The position numbers were made by a program, and so were the translations under genes. Below, one piece after another: positions 9,960-19,998 of a stretch of 27,681 bases of DNA. This stretch comes from Hyphochytrium catenoides (lineage: Eukaryota; Sar; Hyphochytriomycetes; Hyphochytriales; Hyphochytriaceae). Below the pieces are notes generated by a model. The model did not search any database, was not told the DNA's origin, and worked only from the letters and a program-made list of their open reading frames with translations. Positions within the stretch are counted from its first letter, which is position 1; each line of letters opens with the position of its first letter. Location: positions 1 to 27,681 of the forward strand of contig FLMG01003493.1 of the NCBI GenBank assembly GCA_900088475.1, read 5' to 3'.

Positions 9960-10373
9960 TCACCCTTCGGGCTCGCAATGAGGTTTGACCAGATGGTCCA
10001 GCTTGTTGAAGTATGGACTATCTGAGTCTTAATCTATAGGACTAAGATGTACCAGGCCAACTTCCAAACTACGGTTTCAAACTCCAAGTAGAAGCAGAGA
10101 TACGAAGGAAAAGTGAACTCTAATGTTAACTATGGCTTATTACTAGGAGAGAACAAGTACTCTCTATTATTGGGGATACATCTCAGCAGTATTCAGTCTC
10201 ATAAATCCAATAGGGTCCCCCAATCTAGAAACCACCCTTTTCTGGCGTAGTATAAGCCCACAACAACAGCAGGAAATGCCTGGGCTTGGACTTCCCTTAG
10301 CTGTTGGGATCAATGGTCCAAACATTGAGTGAAGCGTCGAAGCTGAACATTCCTGTGTCTCCCATTCATTGCA
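9960..10373. other. Right flank of the Helitron gene, repeat-containing
   Basis: Holds the imperfect stem CACCCTTCGGGCTCG near 9961-9975 and the first copy of a direct repeat (10075-10140). The Helitron 5' end should lie in or near this stretch but I cannot point to it. Confidence 0.4.
10075..10140 (+). repeat. Diverged direct repeat, copy A
   Basis: Blocks TTTCAAACT, AGTAGAAGC, GATA.GAAG.AAA and CTATGGCTTA recur in the same order at 11171-11240, about 1.1 kb away. The pair brackets an unidentified broken ORF, so it could be the remains of terminal repeats of a small element, or two copies of one dispersed repeat. Confidence 0.65.
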
Positions 10374-10914
10374 ATGGCACCGTCATCAAGGAACCCGATC
10401 ATCACCGTCATCAGAGACACCAACAACAAGGCTCATCTAGGGTCATCATCATCATCAAACATTAAAGTTCGCGACCACAGGCCGGAGCCCATTTTGCGGA
10501 GGTCGCAGTCATCCTTCCGAGAAATGCTGGGAACTCGAGTAGAACGCTCATCACAGACCGCCTTTCTGGAGATCACGCTCTAAGAGGAAACTGCCAAAAG
10601 CTTTGAAGAAATTTATTGAATTATCTTCATTAAAGAAGAAGACTTCTTATCGTGAAGCAGTGAAGGCAATACTGAGAAGAACTGAAGAACACAACCAGCT
10701 CATCACTAAGGAAACATCTCAACAACCAAATAAACTATCTCTTTCCGAAGAGGACTCACGGACAGGAGTCAACCAAGATCAGGGTCCCAAGGATCCAAAT
10801 GAAGGAAAACTAATCATTACTCAGCCTTCGAATCAAGAAAAGCTTGACGCTGATAACAATAATATTCTCCACAGTTCCCACCTAGCGCTGATCCGACAAT
10901 GTAGAATTTTCTAG
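10374..10914 (+). pseudogene. Unidentified ORF pair, probably one gene broken by a frameshift
   Basis: The first frame runs from ATG 10374 to a stop at 10581-10583, Ser-rich and basic (EPILRRSQSSFREMLGTR). A second frame is open from about 10543 to 10914 and reads PPFWRSRSKRKLPKALKKF, then a charged stretch (REAVKAILRRTEEHNQLI) and an acidic, Gln/Asn-rich tail. The two overlap by about 40 bp and could be joined by a single indel into a protein near 180 residues. No family is recognised. It sits between the two copies of a direct repeat, so a transposon protein remnant is the best guess. Confidence 0.3.
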
Positions 10915-11333
10915 ATATCTCGACGCGTTTAGAGGCTAAGGAAAAAACATGCCAACCTCGCTGTTCATCGTACATCGAGAAGTGTGTGCAATGGAAACCC
11001 AAGAATTAAGTAATCTCTTTCTAGCGGGTCTACAGCATGCGGGGAGGTGTTGAACCTTAAGCTTCGACCCTTTCACAATAGGGAATCCGAACAACTGCGG
11101 AGAGGTGTTGGAGTCTGAGGGCACAGCTGTGTGGACTACAAGCTGACAAGCTCAACTACCCAAGTTTCAGCTTCAAACTTCCAGTAGAAGCCGGGATATG
11201 AAGCAAACGAAATGTCCCTGTTTATATCTATGGCTTAGGGTCAGTTCCCCGTAATACCTTCAAGACCGACTGTTATAGACAGGAATTTCTCTATGACTGA
11301 ATATCTTATGGTTTATTAAGAATAGTTGACATA
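10915..11333. other. Repeat-rich intergenic DNA
   Basis: Contains the second copy of the direct repeat (11171-11240) and two short related blocks, GGGGAGGTGTTGAACC and GGAGAGGTGTTGGAGT, about 60 bp apart near 11040-11110. No coding frame is supported. Confidence 0.45.
11171..11240 (+). repeat. Diverged direct repeat, copy B
   Basis: Matches 10075-10140: CTTCAAACTTCCAGTAGAAG, GATATGAAGCAAA and CTATGGCTTA in the same order and orientation. Confidence 0.65.
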
Positions 11334-11419
11334 GTCAGAATAGCTCTAGATTGTGGGACCCCAGTTGGGCTTTATAAGTAGAGCACGCTCATCTAATGAC
11401 ATTGTCCAATCAACCCATA
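11334..11419 (+). repeat. Dispersed repeat, right copy (same family as 1448-1580)
   Basis: Begins GTCAGAATAGCTCTA and continues TTGTGGGACCCCAGTT, CTAATGACATTGTCCA, CCCATA, colinear with 1448-1580. The two copies lie on either side of the Helitron in the same orientation but are diverged, so they predate it or are independent insertions. Confidence 0.7.
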
Positions 11420-11967
11420 TATATTTTATATTATCTAACAGTGCCGACATCTGCTATCTATATCACCTGTTACTTAAACTCCGTCCCTCAGTACTTCCCT
11501 CCCGCCACTCTATGTGGAGATCAATAATACCCCCTTTCAGCCGACAACTGATAGAGCTCTTTTACGTGCTCAGGGAATAAAGAGCAGAAGAGAACTTCGT
11601 CGTGAATCTTGATGTTGTTAGTGAAAGGAGTTGACTATGGTGAAACAATGACTCGATACAGGTTATGATGTTGCGCCTAATAATACCAAGACGTTTGTTG
11701 TTGTGATATAGAAATAGAGTGAGTCAATGATGGGTTTTAGCTCAGTCTTCGCTTCGACTGGCTAGGCCTTAACTCCGACAAAGCTTCGCAGAGGAGCATT
11801 TCTAAGGCGATTGTAAGAGCTTTTCTCTTAGGTCAGACTTTTTTCACCGATGCCAGTTTAGCAAAAGCGAATCGATCTCAGGGAGGAGCACAGAGCGAAA
11901 GAGGGAGAGAAGAACGGACGAGAGTAGCCTGAGAACAAATCGCTCAGAGAGTACAGTGGAAAAATAA
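11420..11967. other. Intergenic DNA, no gene seen
   Basis: No frame or motif can be supported. A purine-rich patch (GAGCGAAAGAGGGAGAGAAG) lies near 11895-11915. Confidence 0.45.
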
Positions 11968-12047
11968 AGGATATTCCAGGACTTGAACCCGGATCTCATG
12001 GATGGTCAATCAAGCGGTCTATCATTCAAACATTGCACCAAGTATCC
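11968..12047 (-). ncRNA. tRNA-like Pol III unit, tRNA-Val(GAC)-like but decayed
   Basis: Read on the minus strand, GGATACT at the start pairs with AATATCC at the end (six of seven bases). The T arm CCGGG-TTCAAGT-CCTGG is intact apart from one G-T pair and contains the B-box GGTTCAAGTCC. A TTTTT terminator follows at 11964-11960. The anticodon arm CTTGA-TTGACCA-TCCAT has T33 and would give anticodon GAC, but two of five stem pairs fail. The unit is 80 nt, again about 8 nt longer in the D region than a normal tRNA. Probably a pseudogene or SINE head. Confidence 0.5.
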
Positions 12048-12792
12048 ATACAAGGCTGTAGTGGCAACAACTCACAGTCCTAAAACAGCTTCCATAGTAG
12101 TAATAGCTGCGCTGATAGCCAACTGTTGGCCGAGGAGACTCGGACTATCCACCCTCGTCGGATAGTTCCTCTAAAGGCCGCGGCGCCCCAGCCCGCGCCT
12201 TCTCCTATCCACCTCCTGTCCAAGGGCCTGCTCGAAGAGATTAAGGGAGAGTTTGTGGTTCAGGGGAGTATATGGTATTACTACAGACAGAGTACATAAA
12301 TAACAGTGGTTTACATGTTATGGAGTATCGCTCTTTCTTCAGACCCTTACTATCACGGGCGTACTTTCCTGATTTAATGGCGGCAGCAGGAGACATGCAT
12401 GCACCTCGTAGTAGTTATCCTCTAGTTCGTCTAAATCTCTCTGGTCTGGCTCTGCGTGAAGTAGAGGATGGAGACAGCAAATATATGGTCCCCTTCTTCT
12501 CGGAATGGGCCCTCGCATCCTGTTTTTTCTACTGCCGCCGGTCACAGGATAGAGGACCGTCGTTCTATTCTTTTTCCCTCTCCTTCTTCTTCCTCTGCGC
12601 ATTCTTCTTTTCAAAGCCATCAGCAGACCTGCATGCCGTTTCTTCTCTCACGCTCTATTTTTTCCCTGCTCTCCTTCAATTTTTCACACCACCATCATCC
12701 TGCTGTCACTATCCACTCCCCTCCCTTGCTCTCTTCTTCTCCTGCTCGTCTCTAACCCGCATCTGCTCCTCCTCGCCTCCCTCCATCTGCAG
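12048..12792. other. Pyrimidine-rich intergenic or intronic DNA
   Basis: From about 12510 the plus strand becomes strongly C/T-rich up to the acceptor-like CTCCATCTGCAG at 12792, as expected of an intron of a plus-strand gene. The long frame at 12272-12796 ends in this tract and has no recognisable domain; its middle part (YPLVRLNLSGLALREVEDGD) might be an upstream exon, but I cannot prove it. Confidence 0.35.
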
Positions 12793-13038
12793 CTAGGGAG
12801 GAGTGAGATCTTCATTTGCGGATTGACCCTAGGTGAGGAATGGAATGGTCTTCTATCGTCAACAACAGTTGTTGAAGCTTCTTCGGTCTCCTCATCGACT
12901 CACCACTCCTTCATGCTACTTCAACCAGAAAGGAAGCAAATTCTTATTCTCCTTGACGACGGCACCGGAGAGTTTTGTGTTCACCTTCCCGTTCTTCTCC
13001 GTAGAGGGGCGCCTGATGATTCTTCCCCTTGCTTTAAG
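12793..13038 (+). CDS. Candidate exons of a small OB-fold protein (RMI2-like?)
   Basis: Two candidate exons, 12793-12832 and 12929-13038, join in frame across a 96-nt GT-AG intron (GTGAGG donor). They read LGRSEIFICGLTL, then ERKQILILLDDGTGEFCVHL. The LDDGTG turn after a run of hydrophobic residues is typical of OB folds such as RMI2 and STN1. The second exon ends AAG|GTGCTC. Possible further exons lie at about 13120-13200, and a terminal segment FDPDEAEIRKEQR ends at a TAG near 13240, but their joins are not certain. The first exon was not found. The family assignment is tentative. Confidence 0.33.
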
Positions 13039-15882
13039 GTGCTCACTGTCCTAACGCAGTTTGTAGCACCTCCTATCGTCCGCTCATTGTGTTTCTTATT
13101 CTTCCCTTCCGTTCCCTCATTAAGGATCCAGCACGTAGGTCATCAGATGTATGGTGCAGTGTCTCACAAGGCTCTCTTCCATGTCTTCGTTTCTCAGTCA
13201 TCAATGTTTTGATCCTGATGAGGCGGAGATAAGGAAAGAGCAGCGATAGTAGTACGGGGTCTAATAATGCTTACATATGAGGGAAGAGGACTCTGTGAAG
13301 AAGATTGAGGAAGGACGACATCGTTTGGTATTCGTAACGAGAGAGGGAAGGGAGTTGTGAAGCTGGTAAGAGCGGTGATGGAAGGGAAGTCCTCATTAAT
13401 GAAGAACGATAAGGACGAGAAGACCGAAGATGTCAAGAGCAGCAGCCCCAGAGGTTCTATTAATTGAGTCATCACGAGATGGATAGTTTAGCAAGCTGTA
13501 GGTTCTTACCAAGCTATCAAGGTAGAGAGTGTTATCATCATCACCAGTGAAAGGTGCAAGGAAGAAGCGGACCCGAGAGAGGGAAGGACAGCTGCTGGAT
13601 GAGTGAGGACAAGAGCGAGAGCAAGAAGACCAACAGCAGATGAACTTTGTGACATGCTCTAGTATCATTGAGAGTTGGGTGGGAGTCTCACCATCCCTTC
13701 CTCTTTTTGCACAGCTGGCTAGGCCAAGGTTCAGACACCAAGCTGGGGAGCAAGGCTTCGTCGGCAGTGGGCTCAAAGTGATCCCTTGTTTAGCAGAGCA
13801 GTTTAGTGACGGAATCATCCGGGGAGAATAACCAGCGGAGACATTCTACGAAAGCAACTCTGCTATGAAGATGCAGGAATGGTGACATAGGGCATGAAGA
13901 AAGAAGGGCATGGTTAGGGCATAAAAGAAAGAAGATGGAGAACGAAGCGGAATGAGGAGAAAGAGAAGCCTTCTTCCGATCTTCCTGAGAGCCTATTTGG
14001 ACTAAGAGAGTCATCAACAATACGCATTCGATAACTCCACTCAGCAAGGCTTGGTGCTGTTCCTACCAGCCACGATCTTGCTCCGTTGAACCGTTCATCG
14101 TGGTGCATGAAGAGGAACAACAAGAAGCAGCAGTATTTCTTCTTGCGTGACGAGGAAGTAGTGTTGGTGGTGGCGGTTGCCTTCTGGCAAGAGAGGAGGG
14201 GAATCATCACCAGCAGTAGTGTTGCGTGAGGAGATGATGCATCATCTCTGCAGCCACCTAAATACTCTTGTTTGTGGCTCCCCTCTCCTGCTGCCCATTA
14301 TTCTGTCTCTCGTGCTTCATCCTCCTCCTCGTTGCTGTCCACTATTACATCGCTTTTGCCTACCATTGGCCTGCTGCTCTTTTAAGGTTATTTTTGGTGT
14401 TGGTGCTGGTGGTGCGCGGTACTGGTGGTCCTTCTTCTTCTCTTCTCTTGATGAATGATGATCACTATGATAAGTAAGAGACAAAGAAGACTCCTCCTCC
14501 TCCTCCGACGGAGTATGAATGGTGATGCTGTTATATGTATATTTCCTCTGACGGCTGCTAATCACCTGATTGCGCACTGGATACGGATCGACCGGTGTAT
14601 GGGACGTGACCTCTACTCTTTGAGAGGACTCTCAGGGCGGGTAGTCCCGACTAGAGTCGGCAACGAATGGCTCTGAGGAAGAATGAAGCTCTCTTCCTTT
14701 TCCCTTTCTTCCCTCTTTCTCTTTGCATGTCATCAGAATAGCCAGTTGACATTACTTCTTCTATTGCATGTTACTCTTTTATCTTTGCATTTCTCAGGTA
14801 GACTGACTGTCTCGCAACAAGGGAGGAGACTCCCTCTTACCCTCTATAATCTCTCAGTTAAAGAAACTTCTTTCTGAAGTAGAAGACCCTTTGCTACTTG
14901 CCTGTGCTCTCGCGAAGTCTTCCTCTGCGTGCTGCTTGTCTGAACTGCAGCTGGCCAGCCAAGGTACAGACAGAGCACCTTCTTTCTCCCACTCTCCTCT
15001 CTAGAGCTGCAGCAGCAGTCTCTCATGCATCATATTACAGATGCCCACCACAACGAAGAAGAAGAGGAAGAAGACGGGCAGGAGTGAAGCGGCTGGGGGA
15101 GGAGGAGAAGGAGGCAGCAGAAGGTGACTTACTTTCATGGACTGGCGCGTTCTTCCTTCTTCGCCATCTTCTTCCCTCGCGCTCCGTCTTCCTCCTCCTC
15201 CTCCTCCTCTCATCATCCATCATCCAGTCCCGCCCTCCTCCTGCTCTTACAACAAGGAATACTCTACATAATAATAACTCCCTAGAAAGAGTTATCCTGC
15301 AGAATCTTGGAGTTGATATTATTAGCGTTAGCGGCTATCTCTAGGATCATTCCTCCTCCTGAGGATTCTCTCTCTGAGGGAGTAACGCCTCCCTCCCTAG
15401 CTGTGCTACCTGTACAGTAATTCCTAACAACAGAATCTTCTTGGTTTCCTTCCTCCTCGCTCCTGACTTGCTGCTGCTCGGGCGGCTGGTGGGGCTGTCG
15501 CTGGGCGCCTTGCTCCTCCGCTTGGACCTCCTGCTGCTTCTACAACACTGTACATCTGCTGCCGCACAGCTTTGATCAGCGTCTTCTTGCGCTGCTTCGT
15601 CCCTCTCTTCTTCTTCCGCCACCTACTATACGGAAGAAAAAAGATATCAGCTAGTGCGCAGGAGCTGCGGCTATCCTCGTCTTCCTTTTCCCCCACCTTT
15701 TGTCCACTACAGGCTAAAGTAGGTTTTCTTCTGCGCTGCTACCAGTGACGCGTCTGCCTAGTAGTCGTGGTGGGCGGCGGCTATTTCTTCGCTATCAGCA
15801 GCTACATCCTCCTCCTCGCTTCTCTTCCCTCACCCCCGCCCATCGAGAGAAGAGAGAGAGAGAGAAGAGGAGGCAGTGGACC
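13039..15882. other. Low-complexity 2.8-kb region, no gene assigned
   Basis: Alternating purine-rich (13200-14240) and pyrimidine-rich (14240-15850) stretches with CTC/GAG triplet runs. Several frames of 60-150 codons exist on both strands but are dominated by Leu, Ser, Arg or Glu and carry no motif. The purine-rich part may hide introns of a minus-strand gene: GTAAGAACC (minus strand, about 13510) has a consensus-like donor with GCTAAAC downstream. The frames at 15347-15696 minus are basic (RWRKKKRGTKQRKKTL) but two frames are equally open. Confidence 0.35.
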
Positions 15883-18724
15883 ATGTGGCCGTCTTGCTCA
15901 CGAATGCGATGGCAAACCCATCTCTTGGCTGATTGGCCTGTGGTAGGAGGCGGAAAGAGCAGAAGAAGGCCACAGAGCATCTCGCAGCGAGGGTTCAACG
16001 TCCTCCTTGCCTCAGTGCAGCGGCCGCCCTCACAAAGTCAGTCAGAACATACAGCTCGCTAACTCTAGTGAGACTACTAACCTCAGTTTAGCTTGGCAGC
16101 GAGGATGACATCTCCTATCCCATAAATTTCTTTTGACGCTAGCCTCACCCGCGATTTTCTCCCTTCATTCGTTTTGCCGCTTCCCTTTTCCAGTCCAAGG
16201 CCCTCGAAGAGCAACGAGGAACACCGACAGAAGGCAAAAGCCATGGATGTCTCCTGATCCTGCTGTTACTCCTTCTTCACATCGAAGATCGCTGTGCTCT
16301 AGACGATCCAAGGCCCCGCTAGGACAAGCAGAGGAGGATGAGCCTTTGCAGGCGCTAGCGACAAAATTCATAGAGCATTTCCCGAGAACTTTGCGTGGAC
16401 CGAAAGGAAGAAAGATAGGCCGCGAGGCCGAGTATCCAGTCGTTTGGGCTGACGGCTCATCTGCGGGTAGGCAGACAATAGCTTCTTATCCAATCATGAG
16501 ACTGACTTGTTCTTCCTTTTACTTCTCCTCGTCCCTAGACGTACGCCTGCTCATGTCCACGGTGGCGCGGATGTACCCTTCAGAATTTACCTCCAGGCAT
16601 GAAGGAGGCTTTGACAGGCTTCTCTCAGCCTCAGACTCTACCCAGCTGGTTGGGCTCTCACGCCGCGATGGTGTGGAGGTCCTTCTTGAGGTAACTTGAA
16701 GAACGAGAACAGCTAAACCAGGAGCTCTTCCTTTCCTCTAAAATTCTTGCCCTCTGCTGGTATCACTTTTTCCTACCAATGACGGTCCTATTCTCACTCG
16801 TCTCCGATCCCACTTCTGTCACTCTGCTCGTCTCTGTCTTAGTGTCTATCTTTCTCTGTTTGTCTGCCTATCGCACTCTCTTCATTATATCTGCCTCTTC
16901 CTCATGCCATCTCTCGCTTCAATGATCAACATTCCTCTAGGTAGGTTGGGGCACTGTGGAGGTGGTCTCGGGCCCGTTTGATAGCCTCCATGAGATGGTG
17001 GAGGTCCATGAGAGTGCCATAGAGCGTCTAGTGGCCGGCGCAGAGGAGCTTGGAATGTTGCTTCTAGGATATGGCACACAGCCTCGGAGCCAGCCTTCCA
17101 CCAGCCTCATGTCGGGCAGGAACCGCTACCGGCTCCTGCATGAGGTGATAGGGGACCCATGGCTGGCCTTTACAGTGACGGCTAGCGACCAGGTTCACGT
17201 TGATGTCAGGAGAGACGAAGTCTTTGAGGTAACCAACCTGTGCAATCTTCTTGCGCCCGCGATCATAGCTCTCTGCGCAAACTCTGCAATTATCGGGGGT
17301 AAGCCATCGGGCTACTGTTGCGGACGGGAAGGCCTTATGGGGAAGGTCCAGCAAGACCTCTCTAGGCACGGGATGCCTTCAGGTGAGAGAGAGGAGGGGC
17401 GTCAAGGAGAAAGAGCTGCGGGGCTAGGGACTTAGTACTACACTCTCTCTAGGGCCTTTCAAGGATGAGAAGGACTTTATGCGCACTTTATCAGACTATC
17501 CGTTCCTCGTCATGCCTCATCGACGTGATGGCCACTACGTGAAGGTGCGGCCGGAGCAGAGCTTCAGAGAATATGTGCAGACACATGGAGCTGATTGGTA
17601 TCTCTCCTAAACACATGCATCGCAGTGAAGCTTCCTACTCAGCTACTTTTGATTTGAATGAATGCGCGTCGGTTGAATTCACTCTAACTTCCCTTCCGTA
17701 GGCTTGCTTTCCTAGCCCATGAGCACTACGTCTTTCACTCAGCTCGCCCACGGTCTAAACAGGTCACTGAAGAACTATGCATGGTGTCGTCGGTGGTCAC
17801 TTAAGCTTATTACTCATTCCTTAGGGCACAGTGGAGCTGAGGGCAGCCTGCCAGCAACCGTGGAGGAGCCACATGGCCGCTGCGGCTCTGCAGTGCGGGT
17901 TGGTAGAGGCCCATAGACAGGTGACGGAGGTAGTCCGGCGTCACATTGGCCACGAGCACGCGGTATGTGGCCACAGGGCCTCTTCGAGTGTTTAAATGTT
18001 GAGTGCTAACAGCAGGGAACAGGCCGGTACATGGAGACTGATGAGGAAGTGGAAGAATCATTTGGTGCGGCACGGCCTAGGCAAGCCGTTTGCACCTCCG
18101 ACCGCACATTGCGCAGGTCCAGTGCAGTTGGCTGAAGAGATTGTAGCGAGGTAAGGCTAGTAGCCTTGGCTCCTTTCTTTAGGAGGATGACCATATAACG
18201 GTTAGTGCAACACCTCACCTCCTACCGCTCTCTTCACCTAGTGCGTCCCACGAAGATTTTCAGCAGCTCCTTGCTTTGGTTTCGACTCTCGGCCTTAGAT
18301 TGGAGAATCCCGGAGAACTGGAGCATTTGGTTAAGATTTGCACTCTGGCTGGCAAGGTAAATGAGCCCGATAGGAACTCAAAGCAGACGTTTTGAGCTGT
18401 GACTAACCGCAGGTTTATTCTTCCTTATCGCAGGGAGAGAGCTTTTTACTGAAGGAACTGATAGCCTCACTCTATCCGCAGCTGGAGCTTGAGAGTCAGG
18501 ACCCATCGGCATTTGACCCCGCGAAGTTCCTATATGATGTTCTGCAGGCATGCGGCGAGGGCCTGCGGTCAAGAGGTCAGGGGGAGGAAGTCCATCTCCG
18601 AGATATAGAAGCAAGGCTCCAAATCAGGAAGAATCCTGCTGAAGAGTCACTGGTAGTGGCTGAGAGTGGTGGCATGGAGGCGCTTATAGCCCACACTGCA
18701 ATCAACAGCGCTTACTACAGATGA
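15883..18724 (+). CDS. GCS2-family (glutamate-cysteine ligase-like) protein, ten exons
   Basis: Exons: 15883-16036, 16194-16466, 16539-16690, 16941-17382, 17453-17597, 17702-17762, 17825-17962, 18023-18150, 18242-18356, 18434-18724; all join in frame to 632 residues. Family signs: IGREAEYPVVWADG at residues 126-139, VGWGTVEVVSGPF from 194, then TVTASDQVHVDV and LAPAIIALCANSAIIGGKPSG in exon 4, and GTVELRAACQQPW from 410, matching the G-E-E, Gln-x-x-x-D, Asn-Ser and G-T-x-E-x-R patterns of the plant/bacterial GCS2 fold. Such enzymes ligate an amine or amino acid to a carboxylate using ATP; the substrate here is unknown. The N-terminal 110 residues are basic, Ser/Arg-rich and could be an organelle transit peptide. 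About 100-170 residues longer than plant enzymes. The start and first exon are the least certain parts; introns are 60-250 nt, several with CTAAC. Confidence 0.78.
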
Positions 18725-19682
18725 AGGTCTACTTCTTGCTACTCAATCATCGTTGAGTTCTACTTTTGCTACTTCCTTGCAGAGCGGAGTACGTCACCGT
18801 GATAACCGCTATCTTTCTTCTGCTTCAAGCATCACAGGCATACGGGATAACAAATGAGTTAATATCCTTTCCTCTTCTGTGTGGGTATTACCCTCCTCTT
18901 CGACGTCAGAAGGCGATGCAACAGATGTCAGTCCTGCGGGCCCCTCCATCGATCTTATTTACAGGTACAGGTTGAAGAATCAACAATCAAACCAATGCAT
19001 CCGCATTTTCCGCACCGTGACTACGGATGCTAGTGATCATTGTTTGCAGTTACTCATTAGCCTTACCATCAGTTCCATTACCTTCTTCCTCGTTTGGGGT
19101 TGGTGTGATACAATGGTGAGCAGCAGCAGTGGTGGTGGTGACACATGGTATGAAGATAAAAGTATTGTTGCGCAGGTACTCCGATCGTGTCCGACCGCAG
19201 GCGATTGCTCTTTTTTTCTTTGGCTTCTTGAGACTAGTATGGAATCTGCATTAATTATAATATCAATCACTCTGCTACTCCCCACGACAGCCGAAGATTG
19301 CTTCCTTTTCGACTATTTTGGTTCCTCTTTCTACTCCCTCTTCCCACTCCTCACCTTCTGACAGCTCCCAATCGCTAGATTAGCTCTTGGCCTCCCTCCA
19401 AAGCGGCTTCTGACCATTCAACGACGACCGTCTACTGCACCTTATTATTATCACACCTCCCGGGTGATGCTCGCCAAGGTCAACAACAAAGAATATATGG
19501 TTCCAGTTGGCGATAATGATGATGGTACGAGGAGGAGCGTAGTGGAAGAGACCGTAGTAGAGAGAGAGAACAGTGCCTCTTCTTTCTTCTTCTTCTTTTG
19601 CTTCTTCTTTTCTTCTTCGACTTCTTCTTTCTTCGTCCTTCTTTAACTTTATTATCTATCTTTACTTCTTCTCTTCCGAACC
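18725..19682. other. Intergenic DNA, no gene assigned
   Basis: Plus-strand frames (18766-18975, 18879-19361) look like chance ORFs. TTC/TCT runs at 19578-19640 are low complexity. On the minus strand AATAAA at 19653-19648 could be the poly(A) signal of the candidate exon to the right. Confidence 0.4.
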
Positions 19683-19998
19683 CTAGAAAGCCGATAAAGC
19701 CTGGGTCCAGTTGGCAGCCTTAGAACTTTGAAAGTAGACAGGTGAGTGACTGTAAAGGTAGAATCCCCTGGCCAGATGGTCTACGGGGGACTTGCCTTCC
19801 ACGGCGGTGGTGTTGTTACTTATCCCTTGCGAGGCCACTGCTCTTCTTGATGATGTTTGTTGAAACACGGTGGCGGCCAGGATGAGCTTCTTCTTGCTAA
19901 CTGAGGAGCTGGAGGCAAACCGGCGGTGAGAGGAGGAGGAGGAGGAAGAAGGTGATCCACTATCATCATCAGCATGCTCGAGGACTCTGCCTTCCTTC
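19683..19998 (-). CDS. Candidate 3'-terminal exon of an unidentified minus-strand gene
   Basis: On the minus strand a polypyrimidine tract (20215-20010) ends at a CTATGAG acceptor, followed by an open frame to a TAG at 19685-19683. It reads acidic (LEHADDDSGS), then a Ser run, then KKKLILAATVFQQTSSRRAV and DHLARGFYLYSHSPVYFQSS. AATAAA lies about 30 nt downstream of the stop. This matches the architecture of the confirmed genes here (CT-rich intron then exon). Upstream exons may lie in 20276-20500 (minus), but a join could not be fixed. No family recognised. Confidence 0.3.

Larger units (their letters stand above)
2974..9960 (-). mobile_element. Helitron, probably autonomous in design, with RPA-like accessory gene
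   Basis: The element is read on the minus strand. It contains a Rep/helicase gene with the domain order known for Helitrons and a convergent OB-fold gene on the other strand. At the low-coordinate side a perfect 8-bp hairpin (2981-2999) is followed on the minus strand by TCCTAA, which fits a Helitron 3' end (hairpin plus CTRR). The base after CTAA is G rather than the T expected for canonical A/T insertion, so the exact end is uncertain. The 5' end was not located; the coding frame begins near 9959. Three frameshifts in the Rep part suggest that this copy is no longer fully functional, unless they are sequence errors. Confidence 0.75.

Noticed and set aside
12272-12796. 174-residue plus-strand ORF
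   Set aside because: Its second half is a translated pyrimidine-rich tract; only the start might be an exon, and no domain supports it.
18766-19361. Extra coding exons downstream of the GCS2-like gene
   Set aside because: The stop at 18722-18724 follows a natural end, and the later frames show no similarity or splice continuity.
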